64,000 bases of DNA, from positions 992,001 to 1,056,000 of the forward strand of contig VNKQ01000016.1 of assembly GCA_016508695.1 (NCBI GenBank). The letters are read 5' to 3'. The stretch is from Hyphodiscus hymeniophilus (Eukaryota > Ascomycota > Leotiomycetes > Helotiales > Hyphodiscaceae). The stretch's first letter is position 1, and each line of letters begins with the position of its first letter. The notes under the pieces were generated by a model that had not been told where the DNA came from, ran no database searches, and saw nothing but the letters and a program-made list of their open reading frames with translations. Positions 33,599-45,995 of this stretch are shown here, one piece after another. Both the position numbers and the translations under genes were made by a program.

Positions 33599-34251
33599 GA
33601 GCCTTGAGTCCATATTTGGAGATGAGAGTTGGGAAATGGAGTTCTCGTACATACTTCCTTTGGATGCCAGGGACGGCATATCTGCATTTAGAGTCACAAG
33701 GGGTGACCTGGAACTGAAAAATGATACCTTTGAAATTCGATCTCAAATAACGTCTTCCTTGTGAGTGACCATAACCTCAGTTTGCCCCATGTACAAGAGA
33801 CGTACCCTCTTGGGCCCCATGATAATTGCCAGAATCAGAATATAAGGCCTATTTCAAGGATGCCTTTCTAGCTGGGGCTCGTCAGAATTCGAATGATCGA
33901 GTCCTAGTAGAACAATGAAATGGTTAACGTGAATCAAGTACAGAGCATTAGGATCTGCTCAACGCGGCTAGCTCGACGCTAAGGAGCCCGGAAATCAGCT
34001 CGAGTCGTCGCGCGCTTCGTACTTCGACTTCATCTCCGCACCACAAGGACCAACTTTTCACCTGCATCGGGCAAACCTGCCTTTGTAGCTGGATCTTCTC
34101 ATTACTCTCTCCTGTTTCCTTTGCGTTCACTAACAAGCAGGTGTTCTTCCTGTCACTGAGAAATTCCGCGTACAGGGCTTCCTTCTCGCGCCTCCCGCCG
34201 AAACTTCAGCGCCCACCCCAAATGGTAGGTATCTGATTTATCAAAGTAAAC
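33599..34251. other. Intergenic region
   Basis: This 650-bp stretch contains the carrier's 3' flank and the promoter of the DUF2293 gene. No coding or structured element was recognised. Confidence 0.5.
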
Positions 34252-37223
34252 ATGGTAGGCAAGCGGAAGAAAGCAAAGAAGGCTGCATCTATTGCCGTCG
34301 TCAATGGCACTGCCTCAAAGGCTCCCAAGGCGAAGCTGCGGTCTGCGAAGCAGGCTTCCAATTCTGCTGGGAAGAGAGCCAGAGCTGCAATACAAGAGCC
34401 TCGTGCTACGGCAGAGGAGCGGAGAGCAAGAAAATTAGACCATCGAAGAAGGGATAGGAAGATCCGGCCAACAGATGCAGAGTGGGCAATACCCGCGCCT
34501 CGTGGCCTGATTGGAAGACTGGAGCGCCCGAGAGTGATCTCGAAGCACAAGTCTTACTTTGAGTTCGCAGAGAATGTCGAGAAGAAGGATAAGAAGCTAG
34601 AGTTCGAAGTATGTATTTGTGCCACTTTCGTTCTGATTGCTGACTTCCTCAACAGGTCACGACCGACTCGAGGCCGCCTCCAGGCTTCCGATTCATTCCT
34701 GTGGGTAATCCGACACTCACCGACGCGTGCAAGGAACTCTCGAGAGACCGCGAGGCCATGTATTTTATTGTCTCTGTAAGGATAATTCATCACAACCACG
34801 GGCCCAACTGATAGTCTTGTCACAGTCGAACAAAGAAGCTACTGAGAGGGTCTATCAATATATCTCGAGGATCGGATACCACTTCAGAGAAAGTATCGTC
34901 GATGACGCGGCGACGAGTGTCGGAGATATGATAGTCTCAAGAAGAACTTACAAGCCCGACGAGATAGAGGCAATCCCCGAATCACAAGCAGAAATTAACA
35001 AGCAAGCGGACGCCGCTATTCGAGACCTCTTCCCCAGAATACCCAACACAGATCGACAAATGATTATTGATCACGCTTTCAAGAAGGTAAGTGCTATGGA
35101 CCTAAAAGGAATCCCTTGCTGACAGTATAGGGCGCACTCTTTAAAGGCCAGCCAATGGTAGGCTTAGCAGATGATATTCCATTATCTCGTCGCGTTCAAC
35201 TTGCCGTTCTAGCACACATCCGCCACACTCACACGAGGTATGATCTCCTCCTCAGAGAGACAGAGTGGATGAATGCAAGAAAGGTTGTAGAGCCAATATG
35301 CTTGGACATCATTGTAAAATGGCGTGGAGACGAAGAAACTGGGCGTGATCAATTAGAAGAAATTCTTCGCGAAGTTGTTGTCATAACAGATTCCGAAGGG
35401 GAAGAGAACACGTCCGAGGAAGATTATACTTCTGAGGAGGAAGACGAAGAAGAGGAAGACGACTCGGGAAGTTCTTCCAGCGTTTCTGTACCAAGCGTCT
35501 CTCTCCCCAATTCTCGCAATCAGGGTCGTTCTGTCCAACGAGAAGCTCCAAGGGGCTTGCAATCCCAGCGCGGTTTCCAACGCTATCGGGCTGCTTGGGA
35601 CCAGGCTTTGGTCAGACAGCAAGAGAACCCAAGAATCCCAGAATCAGGTGGCGTGTCTGCGGACGGCGTCGAAAGACTCCCTCAATCGAGTTTGCTGCCA
35701 CGGTACTCGGCCGGGATTACTCACGTCAGTCCAAAGCCTCATCATTTCCGCTTACCGCAGCATTCTTCTCAGGATCAGGCACTTTCCTACGACAATCGTC
35801 CTCACGAGGGCGCACGACACGTAAGTCTCAAATCTGGACTGCTCCTCTGACGACTTCTTCCTTTGGCAGGACTAACGAATCCAGGATTACGTCCCTCAAC
35901 GACCACACCCTTCAAACCTTTATCAGAGAGATGAGATCACAGTAAGACCGCAAGCGGCCCGTGCATCTTTCCCCCATAACCCCCCGCGCCATGGACCTGT
36001 TTTCCATGCAGCCAAAGACCAGACGCCGCCAGTAGTTGTGAGAGCTCCACCTACAAAATGTGACTTTCAGGACATGCTGGTACCGTCCATCGAAACAGCT
36101 TCAAGCGATGCTGTTGTTGACTCGCCTCATCATGAGATGCACCGTGGCCGAGGAGACGCATATCTAGGACATGTCATTGAGCACTCTTTGCAATCACCAT
36201 TGCAGCGGCAAGTCATTGTCATCGATGATGACAGTCCAGTGCACAAGCGTCAACGACGCATGTTTTATGAAGATGATGTCAGTCTTTCCAGATCTATTCC
36301 ATCCCGTGATCAAGGCCTTCATTCCAGAGCTCCGCGCCCTGATTCTCATTTACTCCCTACATCGTCTGTTCAGCAAAGGGATTTCCTCCTTGCTCATGAG
36401 AGACTACCGTCTCAGCCGACGCAAGGTTTGCTCAGAAATGCTCAACCACCAATATCAGGATCAATCGTTAGGGATCGACTTACTGTTTATGATGCACCAC
36501 CGGAGTCCATGTATTTCACACTACCTTATGATCGTTATCGAAGAGGTGAGGATTATCATGGCCCTGTCCAGCGGGAAGACCGCCCCGATTCTCAGTCACA
36601 TCTTGAGCACCGCGGTGAAGGTTCCTATAATCGTCAACCCGTCAATGGGGATTTAAGAATGGTTGAGCATATCCGAGGCCGTCAGGTAAATATCGAGTCT
36701 GGCTTTAGAGATCACGTCCAGAGGCCTCTGCCACTCGCTCTTTCAGATCAATCCTCTCGTCCATACGAGACTGGCCGTGATATTGCAGTTCCTTCCAGTT
36801 CTTCTCAATTCAGGGTGGAAGCTCCCTTGTACAGAACACGTGATGGCTTCGTTGCTGTTCCTGAAAACCCTCGTCAGGATCATGTTTTTCAAAGCAACAC
36901 CCCTTTACGGCTTGAGGATAGGCCACCTACGTTCACAACTCTACGCACCGGTGAAGCTAGATCTCCAGTCCAGTATATTGAAAGATCCATGTAAGTTACA
37001 GGTTTCGTTTTAATACGTCAGAGGACTTACTGACAGATGACTGCGTTGTAGGGCTATGAAGGACGAACAAACACCGGCGTTTTACAGCAATGGCCAGGCC
37101 GCGCGGCAGCAACGATACCAAACCGTCGATGAACCCCTGCCACCAAGACCGCGTCTTCCTCCCGAAGGAGACAGCCCAATCTACGTCAGAACTGTACGCC
37201 GACCCGTCATCGTATTGGAATAG
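34252..37223 (+). CDS. DUF2293-family fungal protein
   Basis: Six exons (34252-34608, 34656-34775, 34826-35086, 35131-35820, 35885-36990, 37052-37223) encode 901 residues; five GT-AG introns are 44-64 nt. The N terminus is very basic (MVGKRKKAKKAASIAVVNGT) and looks like a nuclear or nucleolar localisation region. The DUF2293 region is at about residues 155-330, ending with GALFKGQPMVGLADDIPLSR and RVQLAVLAHIRHTHTRYDLL and a conserved-type VKWRGD. An acidic run of about 20 residues follows (EEDYTSEEEDEEEEDDSG). The remaining 550 residues are Arg/Pro/Ser-rich and disordered. The function of DUF2293 is not established and I do not assign one. The intron at 35821-35884 uses a CTAAC branch point just after a closer false AG. 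Confidence 0.82.
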
Positions 37224-37962
37224 GCAATCTCGATTAGTATGTCAATGTGACGAGCTTCGATTAGGATAGCGGGAGCTTGTCCTCACTTTGATGATGACGC
37301 GATGTATGGAGGGCGAATGATTTCGGAGACTGTGCACATATCGAAGGTGTACGGGCATTATTGTATGTTTGAGCCTGCTGGAAGATTGATTTTCTTTTGT
37401 CGGCGATGTTATGTTATTGCATGGGAGCGAGGATGATGTGGTTTATGAACCCAATGTCGCATTTTTGGCGTTGAAATGGCGCATGATACGTTGGACCGTG
37501 AAGGTTTACTGACCATGGCTGCCGTTGCTTGGGCGAAATGGGATTAAACTTCATCAAGTCCAGAGTCTCGCGGCTCGTCAATGACTTGATGCTTGGAGTT
37601 CAATGATGTATCGACGCTCATATTCTGGGCTGGTCAATTAGTGGCGGATATGCTGGATTACCATGCTGTAGATCAGATGGGTTGAAAGCGCGATGTACCA
37701 TTACCATTCTAATAGATGCATAAAAGCAGCTTTCCGTCCAATATTAGTGCCACAAATCATGTCTCTTATGTGTATGCGGATATTCTAAAACTGCTCATGC
37801 TCATGCTCATGCTCATGCTCATGCTCATGCTCAATAAACGCCGCCTGTGCTATGCTTCCCAAACCAAATGCAAACGCAACCGCTCATTTCTCTACTCTCA
37901 CTTTCATTGGTTCCAAAATACAATAGCCTAATCGCTCGTCAATCCTCTCTCGATACACCCCA
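37224..37962. other. Intergenic region between convergent genes
   Basis: This holds the 3' flanks of the DUF2293 gene and vps20, plus a hexanucleotide microsatellite at 37794-37833. No gene is supported. Confidence 0.5.
37794..37833. repeat. Microsatellite (CTCATG)6
   Basis: Six perfect CTCATG units plus a partial CTCA, in the intergenic space between two convergent genes. An ORF that crosses it reads it as a run of Leu-Met and is not credible. Confidence 0.95.
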
Positions 37963-38699
37963 CTATGCCAGCATAGCCGCCTGTTCTTCCTCTCTTTCCT
38001 CCCTCCCCCTTTGTCTTGCTTTAGCTCTCTCTTTCGCCTTTTCCGTGGCCAGCTCTGCAGTCGGAACATTGGGCAGCTCCACAGTTGGTGCACTAGGTAG
38101 AGGTGCACCTAAAGCCTCAGCCTCTAAAGCATCAAGCTCATCCTCAACCTCATCTTCATCCTGATTTGATATCCTCCCCCCAGCATCTCACTGACCTCCT
38201 AAACAGCCATGAGCATCCATATTTCTCTAGACAACTAAAACGTACCTGCTGATAGGCAATCGCATCCGCCGTGTCTCCCATCAACTTCTCCACATGCTCA
38301 ATACCACCCATCTCTTTATGAATCTCATTCAACACATTTGTTCCCTGCTGTAACCCAAACACGACGTCCTTTTGCACCAGAGCAAACTCTACGCTACTCG
38401 TCAATTTCTCCAACTGTTCTAATTGCGCATCTGTCTTCGTGAGGAGGGACTCTTGGTATTTCTTGCGCCGGAGAGCAAGAAGAGCGCGGGGCTTATCTCC
38501 TTTGGAGAGCATTTCTTTCGCAATGGCGGTTTCGCGGGACGTGAGGACCGTTATTCGTCGTTGGTACTGGTGTAGCTTGTCACGCTGGTTTTTCATGTCT
38601 AGTATTGCCCTGATTGGCGTTAGGTTTATGCGGATGGAAGGAGGGGTGTAATTACTTGTCTTGAGCGGATATCTTGTTTGTGCTTGATGCGTTCCCCAT
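37963..38699 (-). CDS. vps20: ESCRT-III subunit Vps20 (CHMP6), with an apparent 1-nt frameshift
   Basis: Vps20 links ESCRT-II to ESCRT-III on endosomes. Exons 38699-38656, 38609-38246 and 38198-37963, with GT-AG introns of 46 and 47 nt, would give 214 residues. The N terminus MGNASSTNKISAQDK carries the MGN myristoylation signal expected of Vps20. The Snf7-fold core reads DMKNQRDKLHQYQRRITVLT, ARALLALRRKKYQE-type helix text (here KPRALLALRRKKYQESLLTK) and VFGLQQGTNVLNEIHKEMGG; the C-terminal helix is EVEDELDALEAEALG. The exons total 644 nt, one short of a multiple of three. The frame breaks in a G6 run (plus strand C6, 38176-38181) within EVSEMLGG; a seventh G restores it. Alternatively, an acceptor further downstream, just before GATGAAGATGAG, keeps the frame but deletes the EVSEMLGG segment. 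Confidence 0.85.
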
Positions 38700-39157
38700 T
38701 ATGATGAAGAGTACGCTCCAGGCGTAATAACCAAATGGTTGTAGCGATAGTATGTTGGACTTTGCTTGACCGTTGAGTATGTATGGAGTCTTTCGAGTCT
38801 TGTTGACTTGCTACATGGATGGCCTACTAGATCGGTGAAGTTGTCTTATGATAAGCGATAAGAGGCTCGTGTGGATTGGTGACGGCTCTTGAACTCTGAA
38901 TACAAATCGAAAATGACGCCAATGACCTAGTAAGTTATTTAATTGAGTTTGACTATAAATACACTAATCCGTAGTTTTCTATCGATTCTCATCCTGCAAT
39001 CGAAACAATCAATTGTTCTGCCTCCAAAAATGGAGGAATAAGGTTTCGGATTTTTGTTTCGCCGGTGCCCGGATTTAGCCTCGAATTTTCCCCAATATTT
39101 AGAATTTCAACAAACACAGCTATCTAACTGCCAGATTGGGATCTCTATGGCCAAACT
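38700..39157. promoter_or_regulatory. Divergent promoter of vps20 and rix7
   Basis: A 458-bp shared upstream region between vps20 (leftward) and rix7 (rightward). It contains an AT-rich patch at about 38,930-39,010. I see no named binding site that decides a start. Confidence 0.5.
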
Positions 39158-41616
39158 ATGATAGTGACTAGACGTTCACGACAGACTTTGGGCTCTGCTT
39201 TGGATAAAGAGGTATGGTCTTCCATTTTCAAGCTCAAATGTAGGATTTGAGTCATGAGTTACAAGATGGTACATGCTGATCAGTACTGTAGATCTACCAA
39301 ATAGTCAAGAAGCTCGCGGACAAGCAGACTCAATACGAAAATGGTGGCAAACGGCTCACTGTGCCCTTTGTCTACGAATCCATCAAGAATTCGAACTCGT
39401 CGTTGAAGCGCCGAAGCAAGAAGCTTTTGCAGGACTCAATTGACAAGATACTTGTGTTGTTGAGGGAAGAGCAAGATGACAGCGATTCTCTGGATGGAGA
39501 CTTTGATGGAATAGAAGATGATCCACCGAGATTGAAGGTATGAGCCCAGAACAATTCCGGAGTCAGCAGGGCGCTCAGACTGCTAAGTTCGTAAAAGGAA
39601 CACAACATAATGAACAAAAATATCACTAGAATGTGGGCAAAACCAATGGCGATTCCAACCATAACAGAAAGAGCAAATACTCCACCACCTCTCAATGGAA
39701 CGCTCACACCGAGTGTGCCCACACAGCCATCGCTGCAACCTTCAGAGATAGAGTCACCCACGAGGGCAGATCGACAAGCGACCGGAGAACCGAAGTTGAA
39801 GCGCCGCAGGGCCGAAGGCAGAAAAGATGTCGACCGTTCACCACCAACGGATATTTCATTACAAAATTTGGGAGGTATTGAGGACGTCATCAGGGAATTG
39901 AATGAACTTGTAGCTCTGCCAATGCTATACCCTAATCAGTTCATCAGCACTGGAATACAACCTCCTCGTGGAGTTCTTCTTCATGGTCCTCCAGGATGCG
40001 GAAAGACAATGTTGGCGAATGCGTTTGCGGCAGAAATTGGAATCTCATTCATACCTCTTTCGGCGCCTTCATTAGTTGCTGGGATGTCTGGAGAGTCTGA
40101 AAAGAAGATTAGAGAAGTTTTCGATGAGGCTAAACGGATGGCTCCATGTCTTGTTTTCATCGATGAGATCGATGTGATTATGGGGAAACGAGAGAGTGCA
40201 CAAAGAGAAATGGAGAAACGCATAGTGGCACAAATGCTAACATGCATGGATGACATGGCTTTAGAAAAGACTGGTGGGAAACCCGTCATCATCATTGCTG
40301 CTACAAACCGGCCAGACAGCCTTGACCCTGCCTTACGAAGAGCCGGCCGATTCAACAAGGAGATCAATCTTGGCGTTCCCAACGAGCAAGCTCGAGAAAA
40401 GATATTACGGGCTCTTACGCAGAAGTTAGGCCTGCCTAGTGACTTCAATTATCGCCATCTCGCAAAGCTCACCCCTGGGTTCGTTGGAGCAGATCTCAAT
40501 GACGTTGTGTCTGTCGCAGGCACCGAAGCTATGAAGCGGATGATGGCTGCTCTCACAGAACAAACGACACCAATGGACATCGACAGCGCTTCTCGGGAGT
40601 CTGGTATCTCGCCCGCACTCTTGGTACTCAGATCTCTCGTCGCCAATGCCGGTCAAACCTCTCTTGACGGAGATTTCTCGATTACCTACCAAGACTTTCT
40701 CACAGCTGTGCCCAAAGTCCAGCCCTCAGCAAAGCGTGAAGGATTCGCTACGATTCCAGACACCACCTGGGCCCATATTGGAGCGCTACATGAGGTTCGA
40801 GAACAGCTTGAAATGGCTATCGTCGAACCGATCAAACGACCCGAATCGTTTGCACGCTTAGGTCTCACAACACCAGCAGGTGTCTTACTATGGGGACCAC
40901 CTGGATGTGGTAAAACACTCCTCGCAAAAGCCGTGGCTAATGAATCGAAGGCGAATTTTATATCCATCAAAGGACCAGAGTTGCTCAATAAGTACGTTGG
41001 TGAATCTGAACGAGCCGTCCGCCAAGTCTTCGAGCGGGCTCGATCCTCGATTCCATGCATTTTGTTCTTTGATGAACTTGATGCCTTGGTGCCGAAGCGA
41101 GAAGATTCCCTATCGGAAGCTAGTAGTAAGGTCGTCAATACCTTACTTACAGAATTGGACGGTATGAGCAACAGAACGGGAATTTATGTCGTTGCTGCAA
41201 CCAACAGGCCAGACATGATTGACCCAGCAATGCTTCGGCCGGGTCGTCTAGGCACTTCGGTCTTTGTCGATCTTCCGACTCCTGATGAGCGTGTGGAAAT
41301 TCTCAAGGCGCTGTATAAGAAGGCCTTGCCAGATGCGAAGGTTGAAGAAGTCGGTGCCCTTGAAGGTGTGGCGAGAGATGTTAGATGTACAGGATACAGC
41401 GGGGCAGACTTGGGTAACCTCCATCAGGCTGCTGCGGTAGCTGCACTGAAAAGAGAGATGGCTGAGAACAAGGAGATGGCTGCAAGCGGTGGTGGGCTTG
41501 AGGAACAGGGTGAGCTTCGAATCATTAAGTCGGATTGGGAGGTTGCTTTGGGCAAGGTACGAGCAAGTGTCAAGGACGCTGGAAAATACCGCCGTTTGAA
41601 GGAGAGAGGGATGTAG
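39158..41616 (+). CDS. rix7: Nuclear AAA-ATPase Rix7 (NVL type), 60S ribosome biogenesis
   Basis: Rix7/NVL removes assembly factors from pre-60S particles in the nucleolus. Exons 39158-39211, 39292-39537 and 39598-41616 encode 772 residues; introns are 80 and 60 nt. There are two AAA modules. D1 has Walker A GPPGCGKT at about 230-237 and Walker B FIDEID at about 287-292, with TNRPDSLDPALRRAGRF. D2 has Walker A GPPGCGKT at about 533-540 and Walker B FFDELD at about 590-595, with MIDPAMLRPGRL. Both P-loops and acidic Walker B residues are intact, so both modules should bind and hydrolyse ATP. The N-terminal helical domain begins ALDKEIYQIVKKLADKQ, followed by an acidic stretch and KLKRRRAEGRK, a likely nuclear signal. 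The D2 pattern (FARLGLTTPAGVLLWGPPGC) supports Rix7 over Cdc48. It is convergent with the prolyl hydroxylase gene. Confidence 0.94.
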
Positions 41617-42385
41617 TCTAATAAGAACGAGTAGATAATTCCATTTGGGACACTTTTGGCGTACTTTTATTGTATACCCAGGAAGGAAACTAAGTCCGCA
41701 ATTTTTGAAAACTCTGTTCAGTATTGACTTTTCGTGCCTTACTTAGAGGAAACTGCTTCTCAGGCGTCTTCTCACGTCCACCGAGTTATTGTTCTTTTAT
41801 ATCAATCTGGAAATAACCCAAAATTGTAGTATTGCAAGGCTCAGTAGAATGTGCCACAAACATACAGGAGTCTCTAAAATATGGCTTCGCACCCTATAAG
41901 AGATTGGAAGTCTTAGTCTGAAACCCCAGGGATTTATATACCGAAAATAAAATGAGGGCCGCGTCTAAAGCATGGCTGTTTGGTGCTCTATCAATATTTC
42001 TTGCTCCTTCGAACATTCGAATCGGACTCTGCGCCGACGCAGACAGAGAAGCGAAACGCTCGCAGGTAGAAGACGTGGCGAAAGATTGTGAGAAGCTGAG
42101 CACTTGATTCAGTAAAGCTGCCTATACTTCTCTAGTACAAGGTTACGTTTCGAAATCTGTTTGTGTCCCCGAGGCTTCGTCGATGCAGGAAGGGCTCTTC
42201 AACACTGCCGATAAACACGCTGCGGCCTCCGTCGCCCAAGTTGCTGGACACAGTATCAGAAGCAAATGCTTGCCCTCCCTTGGATCGATGTCCTCTCAAA
42301 GGGAGGGAAGTTTTGAAGGACCTTCATCTTATTGGGGAAGGTCAGATTCATTGCACGTGGCCAATCCTGCTAAATTAATTGCTGG
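41617..42385. other. Intergenic region between convergent genes
   Basis: 3' flanks of rix7 and the prolyl 4-hydroxylase gene. Short frames at 41894-42103 and 42163-42464 have no recognisable features. Nothing else was noticed. Confidence 0.45.
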
Positions 42386-43358
42386 TTACAGCTCAACATG
42401 TCTCTTAATGTCCAGCTCCTGCAAAATCTTCTTCGATTCCTCTGGTGTCGCACCATCCAAATAATTGCCAAAATTCTCTCCCTCTCCAATCCGACCCGAA
42501 CGTTGTCGACTCCAGATATTCAGCCCTATCTTCTCCCCAACACTCACCGGCAATCCCGCATGCAAGACATCCTCGATGCCCTTCCCATCCAGCATGTTCT
42601 CCCAGAAAATCGCATTGCCAGCCTTCGGCTTCCATTTCACACCGGGATCCTCATGTCTACAATCTATGAACTCGCACCACAGGTGCCTGTCCACATGCTC
42701 TCCCATCTCCAGCCTCGGGAAATCCGTCTCACCTCCCTCGCAATCGGCCTTTAGGTATACGAAGAAAGTGCTTGCTCGATCTCCCATTCCTTCTTGGCAG
42801 TAGAAATCGCCGTTACAGTCAAGGCCCTCGAGACTGTCTACTCGAGAAAAGTAGTCCCAGTGGTGTTTAAAGAAACCGTTCTTGGGATATCGAACGACTT
42901 GGAGGGGCTCGAGATACTGGACCGAAATCCCTTGAAATCGAGCAGCACGTTCGCGGATGCATCTGATGAGAGGTGCATCGTCGTCGTAGAGGTACTTGGA
43001 TTGGGAGAGACGGTGGGAAATGTTTGTTGCTGCGTGATTTTCAGGGTCCTCTTTGATCACTACTTGTGACTCTTGATAGGAATCGGAGCTGGGTGCTTAT
43101 TAGTTGTGCTCTTTGGGACAGGGCTATAAAGCATATATGCTTGAGATCTTACGCGAGTGCGATAAGCTGAGCGGCTTCATCTTCGGAGACGAAATCTTCG
43201 ACGTAGATCACGAGGGGACGGTGATTGAAAATGGATATTTTGTACGGTTGCTGCAAGCATGGTGAGGTAGGCTCGATATGGTCATTCAACGTTGTTTGTG
43301 CCTCTGCTCTCATGGGCAGTGAATTGATGAAGGCCAGAAGCACAAGGATGAATAACAT
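42386..43358 (-). CDS. Prolyl 4-hydroxylase-type 2-oxoglutarate/Fe(II) oxygenase with signal peptide
   Basis: A 2OG-Fe(II) dioxygenase of the prolyl 4-hydroxylase alpha-subunit type. Exons 43358-43153 and 43088-42386 (64-nt GTAAGA...CCCAG intron with ACTAAT branch) give 302 residues. The N terminus MLFILVLLAFINSLPMRAEAQ is a clear secretion signal with an AEA-type cleavage site, so the enzyme should act in the ER or outside. Core motifs are IYVEDFVSEDEAAQLIAL, the iron-binding HxD (HHWDYFSR), the distal His in DVLHAGLPVS and the 2OG-binding Lys in EKIGLNIWSR, all present. Several Cys residues around LDCNGDFYCQEG may form disulfides, fitting the secretory pathway. Length matches single-domain fungal members. 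The substrate is unknown; no transmembrane segment remains after cleavage. Confidence 0.9.
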
Positions 43359-45995
43359 TTTCGCAAACCCTCAGAGACTCAGACGCGGGGTAAAAGGGGT
43401 AATAACAACAAGAGTTTCCTAATTAGGAGATACTGTTTGCTCAGCTTCGCAGGAATGACAACAGAGGCAATGAACTCTGCTTCAATCTTGAAAACCACAC
43501 TTCGCCGTGTCAGAACTGAACATCGATTGAGTACAGAATCGGCAAATCCATGAGTTTCGATTAGGGGTGCTCGATTTGGAATTGTACAATTACAAATAAC
43601 ACTTTGTTTCCGTATTTAAACGCGCGATTTTCGACCCCTCCATTCGGCGTTGCAATCGAGCACAAAAAGGGATAAATCGTATTTAGCCCAGATTTTATAC
43701 TCAAACGTGTCTATTCCGGATGTAGTTTGCTTGACTTACTAAGAACTTACGATCAACTTATCAAGGAGGAATAAAGAATCTTGGTGCATCTTAATTGGCT
43801 CGGTGTTACAACGCATATATATTATTCACTCTAAGCATCGGAAACCCTGAAAATAGTTATTACGTAAGAGGCATATTGATGTCCATAGAGTGTAATCTTT
43901 ACAAATCCAGCTGAAAGCTATGAATAGAATCTGTCGCGAGTGCTCCCAAAAAGGCAGGGGTACGAGTTCATGTAACAAGGTACAACATCGTACCTTGGTA
44001 CACGAGGCCCGAAAGAAGTGACACAGATCTCAGGCTTTCTTTCAGCTCCGGCTAATAGTTAACCAACCCTTCTCGAGAGCTTCTAGCTAATCTTCCAACA
44101 ACTTGGTCCAGCAACCACACCAAAAGAACGATATGCAACGAAATCCAGTAGACTTTACTTCTCGCTTAAGCCCCTTTGTGGTCGTCGTTGAGAAGGTTCA
44201 AGAGACCAACAAGAACTAACCATACGTACTCTGAACACGATTTTCTTTTTCTTTGACACTTGATTTCTTGTCAATTATCTTTCAGAAAACAGATGTGACA
44301 GTATCATAACACAAACAACCGGTCCACCAGTGTAAATAATCATATGAATCCATGGGAATGCAGGGCCTACTTTTTGACCCTTTTGCTTTGACGTCTTTTC
44401 ACTTTTCCAGCAATGCAAGCATAGAAGACAAAATTTTAGCCACCTTCATGGATCCTACGCTCTGTCGATTCATGACCTCCATCCAGCCGTGCCTATACTA
44501 GTCGCATTTGCTTACATTCGTACTCGAGAGAGCAGAAACCAGTTCAAGCTCACGCAAGGTGGGACTTCCCAAAATGACCTTGTTACCCAACTTGGGCCGG
44601 GCCCAGCCTCATTGCGATATGCACAAACTGGCAGCTAGCTTTAAGTGGAGAAATACCCCAGCATATTATCTCGCTTCACAGTCGTCATCTAAAACATGTC
44701 AACTAGACGTAACGCCTGCGCAACGAGCTCTCTGTACTTTCCTGGCAGTTCAGAGCACCTAATTATTTGCACTGGCGTGGAATCATGAACCACCACGACA
44801 GCTCTAGATGTCAGACTTACGTTGGTTCTAAATTTGAAATCTCGTCGTTCTTTACACAAGACAATATCAGAGTCGTCGGACCATGACGGATAAGCTTCAG
44901 AACAGGAAGAATACTGCATTACAAGGCACCTTGTGGGTAGAGCGGCTAAAGCCAAGCCTCTCACCAGGATCTCTGGACTCCGAAGATAATGTTGAGTTCA
45001 GAGCCTCGAACGTGGAGACAGAGACGAAATTCCACAACAACTTGTCAGTAGCTAAGATCAGAAAAATGCACACAGGGCTGCTTCCAATTCTGATATGAAT
45101 AGGTGAAAAATCATGCTACCGCAGTCGTTCTGAAACACCCAAACGCTTGCTTACGTCGAATCATATATACAGGGCCTTGACCTGCTAGGTATTCTCAGTC
45201 GTTCGGGAGTTTGAATTATTGAACTGATGAAGCAGGTACTTCAGTACTGAGGATGTAATATATTCTCACGGTCTAAAACTGGAATTTGAAGAAAGCCTTG
45301 CTCAGCCTTGAATAGGTGGGGCAGCACCGGTGCAATCTCAACTCAGCGGATGTCCTTTACAGACATAGACTTGGGAGTCTCCCATCACCGAATGTTCCAA
45401 CATAAGACCCGGCTGAGAACACACCAAGCGTAAAGACTGGACTTCGTTATTTGCACTAGCAACCAAAGCTCGTTTCTTAGGGCTGCCTCGACTCAGCCTC
45501 GAATGGAGAACCTCGGCTTCAAGAAGGAACAGTACGACTGCCGCACCACGCTTCAAACTTTGAAGGTTTGTCTCGCACGATTGGAAATTCAACGGGATGA
45601 ATGAATAATAAATAAAAGATTTGCTGCAATAGTACACTCTCAATCTGATCTCCTTATCCTCACGGAATCTCCGTCTTCTCGTCGCTGCTTTCTTCCTGCC
45701 TTTAGATTGGTTGATCAAGTTTCCATTTGTCATCGTCCTCTAGATACTCCATCACGTGGTACGCTAAGCCTGTTCAACAATCGAAGAAGGCGCTCACCAG
45801 GCTCACTCGGCCTCGCTAAACCGACAGCCTCGAGATCGAACAGCCTTGCTTGCAAAATCAACACTCTTCTTTTATCACCACAACATCCAACAGGCGCTCA
45901 ATCATCGCGATAATACCATCATCGCATTCAGCGCATTCTCTTGCCTATCTGCTCATACCAATCGATCGCGTGTCGTGAAAATTGTGTCGGCCTTG
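43359..45995. promoter_or_regulatory. Long divergent intergenic region
   Basis: This 2.6-kb region lies between the leftward prolyl hydroxylase and the rightward caspase-like/C2H2 gene. The stretch from about 43,560 to 43,930 is moderately AT-rich. A CACGTG lies near 45,754. From about 45,640 the plus strand turns C/T-rich, consistent with the promoter and 5' UTR of the gene that follows. Only small featureless frames are present, so no gene is supported. Confidence 0.45.

Noticed and set aside
36171..36656. 161-codon frame inside the DUF2293 gene
   Set aside because: It is a same-strand frame-shifted reading of exon 5; the exon chain closes exactly in the other frame.
40686..41171. 161-codon frame opposite rix7
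   Set aside because: It is an antisense shadow of the second AAA module.
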